This document shows positions 17,606 to 37,389 of a stretch of 64,000 nucleotides of DNA, in pieces. How positions within the stretch are numbered: position 1 is the first letter of the stretch; each line of letters starts with the position of its first letter. The translations under genes were made by a program, and so were the position numbers. The notes beneath the pieces are model-generated. The model ran no database searches. It was not told where the DNA came from and saw only the letters and a list, made by a program, of their open reading frames with translations. Origin of the DNA: Synchiropus splendidus (taxonomy: Eukaryota; Chordata; Actinopteri; Syngnathiformes; Callionymidae); contig NC_071345.1 in the NCBI RefSeq assembly GCF_027744825.2, positions 14,323,501 through 14,387,500 on the forward strand, in the 5' to 3' direction.

Positions 17606-20600
17606 CTGCAAGCGGAGGAGATCATGTTAACTACAGTCATGTCTAATCAGGTGTTTTTGACACAATTGTGTGGTAATGGTGTGTCTGCATGAATGGCAGT
17701 GTCGGCGTCTAAGAATTGAAGATTATGTGCCAGTATGCGTAGTCGGCGTGTGCCATCTCAATCTTTGATTGTTCAACAAATACAGCAACTTTTACCACCT
17801 CTTTTTACCAGATATTTGCTTTTTCTGGAGAATGGACAAATAAGCTTCTTTATAAACCATACTATGGCATGCCGCAACAAATTCAACATAAAATCATGGA
17901 TGAAAGAATCTAACCGAATGAATTCGATCATGCTCGGGCATGTAAGAAGTAACTGCAACGTCACTGCTGTCTTTGCTTTCGCTGTTGTCATGAGGATTGT
18001 AAATTTAGTCCTCGTGCAGAACAGGTGCTGCTACTTTCGTTTCTTTCCCCCTAGCAATGATTCTGCTGTCTTTCCTGGAATATCTGTTTGGTACTAACAA
18101 GCCGTGGACTTCGCTTCTCTGCTAGTCCAGGGTAGAAACACATGAGCTGCTGCCTGATATGTCACATTGGCACACCCCGAATGCATAACTGTGTTTGAGA
18201 GTTGGTACATACTAGGGTTGGGCAATATGGACAAAAAAAGTTATCACGATAAATGTAGTACGATATGTAGTGATTTTGGCGATAATTATCACAATAAATC
18301 CATTTTCATTCTATTCCATGTCTCCAGCATCATTATTGGTTTATGTCTAAATATAACAGTTAACCAAGTGTAGAGATGAGAAATTCAATGTTTCATGTCT
18401 CTCATAGAACCCGGTCGTTTTATTTAGGGGTTAAATTGAGCTGAGCTGAGTCTGTCTGCAGTATCTTAATAAATGATCATTTAGTCATATTCTATTCTCA
18501 AAATCATGATACAAACTGTCAGTCCTTTCTCTTGTGTGACGAAAAATATTTTCACAATTCTCTCTCCTAAAATTTTTCTTTGCCTTATTTAATATTTCAC
18601 GAACACTTTGAACGTTTTAGAATTTGTTGATGGTCCCTAACTGATGCCGCGCTGCCTGCGTGCGTGTGTTCGCGATCAGTGAACCCTAATCAGGGACGCG
18701 GAAGAGGACACTGCCACCAATACCGGAGCGGAGCTCCGTCCAATATCCAACAATTTTCACCATTTTCACGCCAGTGTCGTCTGTCAAACGCTACGGAGTT
18801 GGAGAGCGTGTTGCGCCGTCGTGGTCTCGTCATGTTCACGAGTGCAAGTGTAATGCAGCGAGTGTGTCACGTGTTAATCGAATTTATCATGAGATGCAGA
18901 ATTGTCATCGTGGAGATTGTGTTTGGCGGTATATCGTGTACGATAAATTATCGGCCATCCCTAGTACATACACAACGTAAATGTTAAAAACAATCTATTT
19001 TAGCATCTGTTGTACCAAATCTAATCTTCATGCAGGTGTGTGATCATTGAACTCACCTCAGCTGGGATGTGGTAGGGCATGTGAAGGCACTTCTTGATCC
19101 TCTGTCGTTGGAACAGAATGAAGTATGCAACAAGTGATGAAAAGAAAAAAAGCACCAATAGGACACAACTGACGATCACTAACTCTTTCCCGTCTGCCAA
19201 TAAAGATGAGAACAAATTAGAACACGTGCTGAGAGATGTATTTGTGCAACAAAGTTTTGTGTCCATGTTTATACTCACTCGAATCGGGGACACGTTCACA
19301 CACAGCACAGCTGGGAAGTCCCACAGGTCGGCCGTAGAAAGTAAACTGGACGCTGGCACAGTAGTTCCGACCCCCTACCAGTCCTGACTTTTCCGTAGAG
19401 GCTAAATAGATGCCGTTCAGAGGCTGCAGAAGTAGTCAGTAGTCAGAGGAGAAAAAAGATGCTTTTAGGCTTATAATAAAAAGTTTGAGGAAATATAGCA
19501 TAATAATCATTGTCGACAATGTTATCTTCTTAGATCAAACAATGAAAAAGATTAAATGAGGAAGACAAGTGCATTAGTCAGCATTGTTACCTCCAGTGGG
19601 GCTCCTTCCTCCCCGAAATAAATTAGGTGTTTGATGTCAAGACCATGCTCCTCAATCACTCTGTGAGTCCTACTCAGCTGGATTGTTATGGCGCCAGGAG
19701 CCCCCAACAACCGGACCAAAGGAGTGCAGGCGCCCCCTACAGGCCACACATCAACAGTTCATGTACTGTATGTTTGAATATACAGTATATAGCGGCATCC
19801 ATGCTTTACCATGCGCACTACAGGCAATGGCAACCTCAGAGCTCTCCCCCGGTGGCTCTTCTCGTACAGCCAGTTGAACACATTCCGGACCCCCTTCTGC
19901 TGTGATGGACTCAACATTACAGGAAGTGGCGTTCGTCTGGAAGCAGGAAGAGACGACTGTCCAACTCTCAGAGCGAAGGCTGAGGGAAAGAGGAAGTATT
20001 AGACACTCTTCCAAAGCTTGACTTCCTCAAATTAAGTTGAGATTTGCTTGTGTTTTGAATGTCGCAGATCCTCTAATTTTCACCTCTTACTTTCTGGTAA
20101 CACCTGATTTCCTCAGCTCTTTTTCAAACGTTTTTCTGGTGTCCCCTCCCCTGTGCACCACTTGTCTTCCCCATCTCTTCTTACTTTCTGCCTGGTCTTA
20201 AGTGTCCTCCTCTAGTCTCTTTTAACCTGCCCCTTTGGTTTCGAAATTTGTCTTAAATTTTGTCTCCTCGATCCCACTCCTTCTCACAGACCTTGACACG
20301 GCAAAATGTTGGTTCCACGTTCTGCTACAACTCGCCCACTCTGCTCGGATCGGGTCTCACCTTCTTTGCAAAACGGTAAACGAGGTGTCCTCCAGTCCGG
20401 AATCAGACTCCCACGTCAGGAGTCCTCGATCAACCTGGACACTCTGCGGGAGTGGCACCTCGCTCCGAACTGAGAAACAAATCACGTAACTGTCAACACT
20501 ACCACCATCGGTCTGAACGTCGGCTATCAAGACTTCACAGGACGCCGCTAAACAACTGAGAAATATTCTGTTGTGTGCCAATACTCAAAACTAAAGCCAA

Positions 20601-20716
20601 CTATTACAATTAATAACACATAAAACATACCAACATGGAATAAATCGTATTTCCGGGTTCAGCATTAGCTTCTTACCTTCGAGAATGAACCACACACAAA
20701 AAATGACGACCAACAT
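17519..20716 (-). CDS. class II cytokine receptor family B member (short-tailed, IFNGR2/IL10RB/IL20RB group)
   Basis: This gene encodes a single-pass cytokine receptor chain of 277 residues. Its seven exons are 20716-20677, 20469-20361, 19979-19810, 19736-19591, 19423-19279, 19193-19057 and 17605-17519. Their phases 1,2,1,0,1,0 are mutually consistent and junctions are GT-AG. Residues 1-16 are a signal peptide. Fibronectin-III-like domain D1 holds LPQSVQVDRGLLTW, W56, C62/C70 and an N-glycosylation site at N66. D2 holds NYCASVQFTF and the paired C177 with C194/C197 typical of class II receptors. Residues 208-231 span the membrane. The 46-residue tail has a box1-like HMPYHIPAE and ends EEHYDNISTIGSI, recalling the IFNGR2/IL10RB tails. 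It probably acts as a short accessory chain recruiting JAK. Which CRFB number it is (IL20RB/CRFB16-like is one candidate) cannot be settled here. Confidence 0.87.
18213..18963. mobile_element. non-autonomous hAT-type DNA transposon with 8-bp target duplication
   Basis: The element begins TAGGGTTGGGCAATA and ends, read inward on the other strand, TAGGGATGGCCGATAA, so its termini are imperfect inverted repeats. Identical GTACATAC octamers flank it at 18205-18212 and 18964-18971, the 8-bp target duplication characteristic of hAT transposons. The 751-bp body has no transposase. It sits in the last intron of the cytokine receptor gene. The GGGTTGGGCAATATGG start is like a terminus frequent in fish genomes. 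Confidence 0.85.
19057..19193 (-). CDS. cytokine receptor exon 6 (transmembrane and box1-like region)
   Basis: The exon encodes NGKELVIVSCVLLVLFFFSS and onward through a hydrophobic span, then basic QRQRIKKCLHMPYHIPAE. The basic stop-transfer sequence places the C-terminus in the cytoplasm. The acceptor is ttggcag and the donor gtgagt. Confidence 0.88.
19279..19423 (-). CDS. cytokine receptor exon 5 (D2, second half)
   Basis: The exon encodes STEKSGLVGGRNYCASVQFT and GLPSCAVCERVPD. The NYC-x-x-V-x-x-x-F strand and terminal C-x-x-C are diagnostic of the class II receptor membrane-proximal domain. The acceptor is ctgcag and the donor gtgagt. Confidence 0.88.
19591..19736 (-). CDS. cytokine receptor exon 4 (D2, first half)
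   Basis: The exon encodes CTPLVRLLGAPGAITIQL through HLIYFGEEGAPLE. This corresponds to the F-x-P-x-x-x-T-x-x-G-x-P linker and first strands of domain 2. The acceptor is cctgtag and the donor gtaaca. Confidence 0.82.
19810..19979 (-). CDS. cytokine receptor exon 3 (D1, second half)
   Basis: The exon encodes SWTVVSSCFQTNATSCNV and ECVQLAVREEPPGESSEVA. The C-to-C pair and the CVQLAVR strand match class II domain 1. The donor gtaaag at 19809 gives the phase 1 needed by exon 4. An alternative donor after GAG (gttgcc) would break the frame. Confidence 0.83.
20361..20469 (-). CDS. cytokine receptor exon 2 (D1, first half)
   Basis: The exon encodes VRSEVPLPQSVQVDRGLLTW and DTSFTVLQR, the A-to-C strand region of receptor domain 1. 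The acceptor is tttctcag and the donor gtgaga. It exits in phase 2, as expected for this gene family. Confidence 0.83.
20677..20716 (-). CDS. cytokine receptor exon 1 (signal peptide)
   Basis: The ATG at 20716 opens MLVVIFCVWFILE, a hydrophobic signal peptide core, followed by a gtaaga donor in phase 1. An in-frame TAG lies a short way upstream, and no other in-frame ATG lies between it and this one. Confidence 0.82.
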
Positions 20717-20839
20717 CACGGTGACATCATCACACAGTTTGCTAACAATCTATGACAATATTTCCACGAAAGTTCATGTCGAGTTGAAGAAGTTCTTGGT
20801 TTCCTTTCTCACTAGCAGACATCTCGATCTCGATGACAG

Positions 20840-20885
20840 ACTCTACACGGCCATCTTGGGCCTACTTGACGCATGCGCACATGGT
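20840..20885 (-). promoter_or_regulatory. candidate promoter of the cytokine receptor gene (YY1 and NRF1 motifs)
   Basis: On the coding strand CCCAAGATGGCCGTG (about 20847-20861) matches the YY1 core in the orientation seen near starts of TATA-less genes. About 15 bases further upstream, CGCATGCGCAC (20870-20880 on plus) matches the NRF1 palindrome. They lie about 130-165 bases before the ATG, implying a short 5' untranslated region. No interferon-type element was obvious. Confidence 0.55.
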
Positions 20886-21306
20886 TGCGCCCAGCATCTC
20901 GGAAAGCGACAGACCTTTTACGTTTGAATACGTCATATTAAGCACGTCGCTATTATTTACTTCCACGCTTTAAAATGTCTAATTTCATTTTGAGTCATTT
21001 AACTATATCTGAATTCATCCACACGATGCACGAACAATTCACCAGTATTTTTGGCGGAAGGTTTAAAATACTTTTATGGATGTGTTAGTTAACTTTAATT
21101 AATAAAAAAGAGGGTTTTGTCATTTGATTCAAGAGTCTATTTCAGTCTCAAAGCTGTGTGTGTTTCACGAAGCTGTGTTACAGAAATCCTTAATGTCTCT
21201 AAACATACTCGTTTTAAATTTGCATCTTGTTTCTTCATTCATCATCAAACGTTATTTTGATCATTTTATGAGATTACTATGTGCAAAATTGTTGTTGCCA
21301 ACCCAG

Positions 21307-21307
<1 letters not shown>

Positions 21308-21349
<42 letters not shown>

Positions 21350-21350
21350 T
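21308..21350. repeat. (ATT)n microsatellite
   Basis: About fourteen uninterrupted ATT units. No gene context beyond the intergenic position. Confidence 0.97.
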
Positions 21351-22454
21351 ACCAGGAAATAGTCATGTATACAGCCTGTATATAGTCATGAAGTTCTATT
21401 CACAAATGGCCCAAGACGCACCACAAGACAGTTGCATCGGCCTCATGTGGTCTAAATTATACCTCACAGCAGGTTTACTTGCACCACTGCACCTCCCCAG
21501 CTGCCCCTGCCCTCCTTGGTGAAACGCAGGTTCATTATTCTCTCCATTTTTCTTTCTCTTCAACTGCCAGATGTGAGGATGCAGCAGGGTTTAATGTCCT
21601 CTTCATCCTCTTCATCTGGAATCTGTCTATTTTGGCTTCATCATAGCAGAGACCACTCAGGTCTGTGTGTTTGTGTGTGAGTAAGGGCCAATGTGAGGGA
21701 GTGTGTGGATGTGATGGCCAGTGTGGGCCTTCCAACTCCGGTCCATGCCTGCTCTGCCTACACCAAATAACTGACAAATCTCATAAGTGAAGACTGCATT
21801 TTATTTCCAATCATGACACAGATTTATTAATTCATGAAAGCAAGTTCTTAGTGACATATAGATAACTCACTGTTCATTCTCATCCTGGTGATTCCCTCCA
21901 CTCAGTAACTGCGCACATAACTGATTTTCTTTAGGTGTTTGGGTGGTTGTACATTTCAAATTATACATGCTTGAATGTTGAATGAATGTTATTACATGCA
22001 TGTATCCTCATATTTCAGTACTTGTAATATTCTTTTCCAATTTGATCTTGAATAGTATTTCAAATGATAAAGAATACTTTCTTTATTGATTGTTAACAAA
22101 TGGTCCATGTTAAAATAAAAGAATGCATCCTTGGTTTCTGAAAATAGCATGCATGCATCTATGAATCCAAGCGTGCACAGGAGGCAATTTTTAAACACTC
22201 AGTTTCTATGACGACATGTTGAGTTTGTTTACATTTGCTCTTCACTGTGGAGTTTTGATGATTGGACTGGTTTAAAAATGAATTTCAAATGATGTTTTGT
22301 TTGTGAAACTATTTCTGTGAATCAATATCTAGAATGGTCACGGCAACAGAGGGACATTATTCATTGAAAACAAATGCAGCATTAAACCTCTGAATCAGAA
22401 TCTTTCTGTCACACATTAAAAGACAACATTTAAAAATGCATCAGTTTATTGTGT

Positions 22455-22535
22455 GTATGTATGTATGTATGTATGTATGTATGTATGTATGTATGTATGT
22501 ATGTATGTATGTATGTATCTATCTATCTATCTATA
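22455..22535. repeat. (TATG)n-(ATCT)n compound microsatellite
   Basis: About fifteen TATG units run into about five ATCT units, followed by an AT-rich stretch. It lies between the receptor gene and the erfl 3' end. Confidence 0.97.
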
Positions 22536-23113
22536 TAAATATATATATTATATTAGAATATTATATTAATATTTATACATATTAGAATAAATAATGATGA
22601 TGTATGAAGAAACAAGCTACAAACTAAGACCATGAGGAAGCAAACACAAAATGTAAAGGGAAAGATTTAAAATATAAATACGAAAATATTTGAGTACAAT
22701 AAATACTCTTTTTACCAAGGATCTTTGTCCTAATTAATATGATTATTCCACTGTTGTTTGGACATCAGTGCGTTTACTCCATGTACTCCCGTTACAGCTC
22801 AATAAAAGGCTCAGCGGCGTCAATCACAAAACCCAATTTAGGTCATATGACAATGTTGAATTTTCTGAGGCTGTTCATGTTCATCAGGAAAACAAATAAA
22901 AAGTAAACATTGGGCTCTTTACGTGCTAGCTGTTGTTAACTGTTGCAGTGCATTATGAGGCTTCTACGTGATGGAGGGGATTTTTTATTTATTCACATTT
23001 ATTTTTTTAGGCTGGATTTGGGCCACAAGTTAGTCACATGACTCATTCATCCTCTCTCATAGGGCATTTTAAACAAACTCACACTCTACAACAATTCACT
23101 ATTCAGAATATCG

Positions 23114-24735
23114 TTTATTGCTTTTGAAGATATGAATCTTTTTTCTTAATTTTTTTTCCACTTTCAATTTCACCTCTTTTACAGTAAAACAAAGAGAAAC
23201 AGGTTGAAGCACTGCGTTGCCATTTTGGGATGTGTACACACATAAACAAAGTAAAGAGTATTTACAGCTGAGAGGACTCCACACACACGGAGCTTCACAT
23301 CGACTTTACAACAGAGCTTTCACGAATAATCTGCAGATCGCCACTGAACAAACCAGCGAAAGGCGACGAGGCGGGTCAGTGTGCTGAGGAAGGATGTGAG
23401 GGTATTAAGTCTGACCAGAGCAACAGAATATTTCACCACCCCTCCATATCCTGGAGCAAAACTATTTGCTGGCACAGACAAAAAACATTGATTGCAAAAA
23501 AATCAAAACAGAATTGGAGAGAAGGGTTTAAAAAAAAGCCAATATATTTCACATTTGACTAATTACAGGACGGTTACAGCGGGCGAATGCTAACTATGAA
23601 AATAAGTCTAGCGGCGGTTTTTGAACCCAAAGGGTCGGGATGTTGGACATCTGGCAGAAATGACCAAAGGGCACAATTAACTGGTTCTGATAAACTCCCA
23701 GACAATTCCCAGTGTGAACTCTGTCCTCATCGTTAGAAAAACATCTTCAGATGCTCTTAATTATTTAAACTTTGATACACCAACGCTGATCATCTTCAGC
23801 AGCTTGCTTTAAATACGGAATCAAACCACAACAACACAGTTAAATCTTATCATAGCGAATAATCATACAATGTAAATGTACACCATAATAAAATATATAT
23901 ACAGCAGACTATTCATACGAATTGAAAATTGCTCTCTGTGCTCTCTTTTTCTTTCCTTTTAACCACAAAAAGTGCAATGAGGAATTGTAGTAGCTACAAT
24001 TTCTTCCCTTCTATATGAACTGTGGGTTGAAGTATTGGGGTAAGTGCTGTGGAGAAAGGTGCAAGTAAAAATCTCATTTTGTGGCTGGAGTTTGTAGGTC
24101 CTCCCTGTGCTTCAGTCAGATCATTTTCTCAAAGTCATTTGGATTTATAAACTATTATCAATTATAAATTAAAATATCAAATATTTCATCACCCATTCTT
24201 AAAATTTGGGTTGTGCGCCACAAACAAAGGAATACATGTCCGCAATAAACACCTCTTGCTTCAATTTAAATTCCACTTTTCGAACAATGCTCACTTATAT
24301 CCTGCTGCTCAGTTGATATTGTTTATCTTTGTGTGGTTTGCCTCAGCGAACAGCTGGCATCGAAAGCATGAGCGCTTTGGCCACTGACTTCCAACGGTAG
24401 GATCTGTTTGGCTATTGTTCCACAAGAGGTCGCAATTGGAACATGTTTGAACACTCGCTGTCGCACATAAATCTTCATTACAGATATAAAACCCCAACTC
24501 ATATCTTTTAGATCTTACTATTACTAATATGATTATTATCGTTGTTATTATTACTGTTATTATTATTATTATCATTAATAATAGTCTTTACTGAATCGAC
24601 ACAACTTAAGGGTTTGAAGTGCAAGATCCGAACTTGGGTGGAGGCGTGTTGATAGATGTTTTATGGAAGAAGAAATGGATTAAAAAGAGAGAAAAAGAGC
24701 GCAGCAAAAGAGTGCAGCGTCAGGATGAAAAAGTA
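23114..24735 (-). other. erfl: candidate 3' untranslated region of erfl, ending at an AATAAA
   Basis: After the erfl stop codon the minus strand runs about 1.6 kb without a coding exon, to CAATAAACG at 23113-23120, a canonical polyadenylation hexamer. ATT repeats at about 24535-24580 would lie inside the untranslated region. Nearer, weaker signals could be used instead, so the end is tentative. Confidence 0.4.
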
Positions 24736-33719
<8,984 letters not shown>

Positions 33720-36542
33720 CTGAAACACATGCAGTTTTCAACAGGTTGCACGGCAAAAGTTGAGTCATAACTTTATCTGGAATCCAAATTGAAGATATTG
33801 CATTAGATGTCTGGAACACTCAGCGGGTTTACGCCTGCAAATCAATGTGAAAACTGGCGAGGTCATGTTTGATATATCAGCGCCAGACATCAGGTGGCTG
33901 CGCCTGATGCAACACGGTGGACATCCCTGTAGTGCATTTATGAAGAGGAGGCATTAAATATACTTTTGAAAACCCACTCGAAGTTTTCAGGCTTCACGAA
34001 ATGATCTAATCTGTCTGAATTATGAACTACTCTGGACCCTACCTGGTCCAACATATCAAACAGCATGAGACCATTGAAGAATGAAGTAGTGTGCGAGAGC
34101 AGGGAGATGACACCGGAGTGGAGGGGCGAAACCTTATTTATGAACGTGGTTAAATTCGTGAGACTTTTAGACATAGTACATGAGAAGCACAGACAATTAA
34201 TACACAATTTTAAAAGAAAAAAAATCAATTCAAACCACAACAAAAGCATGCAATATGAACAAAAAAAACTGCATTAAAATAAACATGTAATAAATGTGCA
34301 GAACCACCAATATAGCCTGAAATATGCTTTAAAATAAAGATGGAAGATATGAAACATTTATTTAACTAATTATTAACATCTGAAATAACTAAGTAACTTA
34401 ATTCATTTCACATAATTTTGTGTGACAGGCAGTAGTAAAATTCATATTTGAAAATGGGTTGAAATATTGGGAAGAAGAATTCAATACATAATCAATAAAT
34501 TGAAAAAAAAAGAATTTGAAGTATGAATATGATCTTGTAGCAATTGCAATATCTTCATAAATCTGAAAGAAGAAGCTATATTAATGGAAAAAAAAAAAAG
34601 GTAATTCTAACTAACTGGCAACCGTACAAAAAGAAGACAACAAAAGCTTCACAGAAAAATTCTAAACAAATCAGCAAATGCATATCTGGTTCTTTCTTGT
34701 TTAAGCTTCTTTTTTTGAATGGATATTTTCAAAGTAAATCCAAAATGATAGTGTAGTATTTTTACTAAATAGAACACAATTAATCTGAAATACCATTGTT
34801 CACCACATTTGGTTTTTTTCATTTCACCTCTGAATCCACTGTTTGAATAAGCCACTCAATATGATGAAGACAGCTATAAGACGCCTCTGTGTGAGGTCAT
34901 TCATCACCACTAAAATAATGAAGTTGTCTGCCCAGAAACAGCGCACACAGAGAGAGGACGGATTATTCAGCTTCCTCGTCACTGAACGCCTCTCTTCCTA
35001 GAGAATCGAGTTTTTGGATATCACAGTTTCATCAGGGTTGTTTTACAAAGCTCAGATGGAAGCGATGTCCTGCTGCTACACTGGTACGTTGATCGCTGGT
35101 CTCTGTCTCTCCTCTCTCTCTCTCCCTCTCTCTCTGCTTCTGTTTAATTATGCTCTGTGAATTTGGGATTTTTCCCTCCAGCATTGAAATGGAACGTGAA
35201 TTATTGAGGTGTGTTTGTATAAATTATTATTTCTAACTCCAGGCACTTCTCTCTCTTTTTGACCCGCTCACTTCATCTCTCATGCTCACGCCTAGCTTCT
35301 CGCCGCCTGGGCAGTGGCCTCGCTCGCTCTCACCACTCGCCGGGCCGCGGCCTCCTGTCTTTAAAGGCAGAGCTGATGCCGCGCCCTTTGCAATTTTGAA
35401 CACTTATTTTGCGGCTCCTCATGTGGGGGTCAGAGGCGCAACCTGAGCGCCGAGACACTTTCCCAGGTCTTTCTAATCAAAACTAATCATCTCGTTGACT
35501 CAGAACCACTTTTTGAGCAAATAAATTGTAAGTTCAATAACAGCATTTAACACAAGTATTAGTAACAATCTAAACTGATATATATATTGTCTTTTTTTAA
35601 TTACTAATGTTTGTAAACCTGTCGAGGTCACTTGCTGTCTAGTCAACCAATCATGACGCAAGTTGGCGAAAACACCTGTAGACGTTGCCCCTCCCACTTG
35701 CACCAGCAAAACTCGAAAGTTCACTTTTTGGGTCCTTCCTACCTTAAAACAACAGAGACAACCATCACAGACTCAGACTAGAGCAGCGCTCAATAAAACG
35801 TGCCTCCATCTCGGCTCAGACTTACTTAAAGAGTGTAGCCAAAGTCATGGGAAACATATATATATATCTATATCTATATAGATATATATATATTCGAGAC
35901 AGCTTTAAATCCCTGGCAGATGTTTTAATGTCTTTCTTTGTGTAGTCATCCAGAAGTTTACCATTCCCTGAGGACCAAGGTCATCAGCCCTTCATCCTCT
36001 CACTCATTCGTCCTCAGCTTCCTCTGAGGATGATACCTACATATGTGTGCAACTCGACATCCTACGTAACTTTTGAAATCCCGGCCCTCCCTCATGTTTC
36101 CGATCCGTATGAGCACAGGTGACCTCTGCCGGTTCCCCGCCTGCTGTTAATTCACAAACATACCTATCCACTGTCTCTCACAAGCCTCTCTTCCTGTCCC
36201 ACCCTTTTATTCCTCCCTCTCTCTCTTGTGCCGTGTTTTGCTTTGGTGCAGTAATTTTCCGTTTGATTTCGGAGGTAATGCATTTTTTACAAATCAAAGA
36301 GGAAGCCAAGCCACCCCCCCTCCACCACCACCACCACCACTTCTCCCACTCCCTCCATCCCCTCCTGATCCTCTCCTCGTTCTCGGCCCCCCCTCGCACC
36401 CCCAGGCCAGAGAGGAGATAAAGGAGCCCCCATCATTTCCTTGTTAGTTTTGATTTGGGCAGCGCAGGGCTTTCAAGTTCCCCCCATCACCCCCAGAAAC
36501 ATTATAACTAGCAGCCCAGGGAATAGTGTTCCACAGACACAT

Positions 36543-36546
<4 letters not shown>

Positions 36547-36580
<34 letters not shown>
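36547..36580. repeat. (CA)n microsatellite
   Basis: About seventeen CA units without interruption. Confidence 0.97.
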
Positions 36581-36584
<4 letters not shown>

Positions 36585-37348
36585 TCCTGCATGCACAGAC
36601 TGTCAGATACAGACTCTGGCAGATTGTAATGGATTGAACGAGCAAACACACCGGCAGATATGACACAAATACACAGGTATTCAGGTGCTTGACACACAGC
36701 CCATGGATATTGGCTCAATCAATATGAGGTTTACACACTTTGCTAAAGATGTGGCTCTGAGATGCGCACAGACAAAGACAGTGAAGCGTTTTAGCCATTG
36801 TCACCGCACTTCACAGCCACTTCTCGCCAACTTCGACACACATGAGCAGCGTGGGTCACATGACCCGAAAGCAGAGGAGACCATCTAGTGGGAAGGAGGC
36901 CTGCTGCGGGCTGACGCTAATGTTAGCTGCCATTTGTGTCAAAAACAATTGTGATTTAAAATTGATCGAGATGAATGGATGAAAGTGTTCAATGAGGTTC
37001 ATAGAATTCAAATTTATGGGTGACTCATTTACCTATGCAGGTGAGATGTAAGCCAGGGGACCAAGATTTTGCATTTTACAGATCAACATCATTAAAACAA
37101 ACAAAAAAACCAACAACACTATGCTAAGTTTGTATATCCAATAAACGTAAATAAAAGTAGACATATATTTTAAGTTAAAAATAAAATAATACATTTTAAG
37201 AAGTAAAAAAAAGTTTTTTTTAATAACGTTTTTTTTTTATTGCACAAGCACATTTTAGTAGAAGTACAAGAGGATACAGAATGCAGTTGATCTAGTGTAT
37301 GTTTTTGTTTTGTTTCTGGCCTACAGTGGGTAGCAACGGGCCATCAGG

Positions 37349-37389
37349 TAGTAGTAGTAGTCGTGGTAATAGTAGTAGTAGTAGTAGAA
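37349..37389. repeat. imperfect (TAG)n microsatellite
   Basis: TAG units interrupted by TCGTGGTAA. Confidence 0.92.

Larger units (their letters stand above)
20886..23100. other. intergenic region between the cytokine receptor gene and erfl
   Basis: About 2.2 kb without recognisable coding exons. It contains an (ATT)n tract at 21308-21350 and a TATG/ATCT microsatellite at 22455-22535. The longest frames contain these repeats or are random in composition. Confidence 0.5.
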
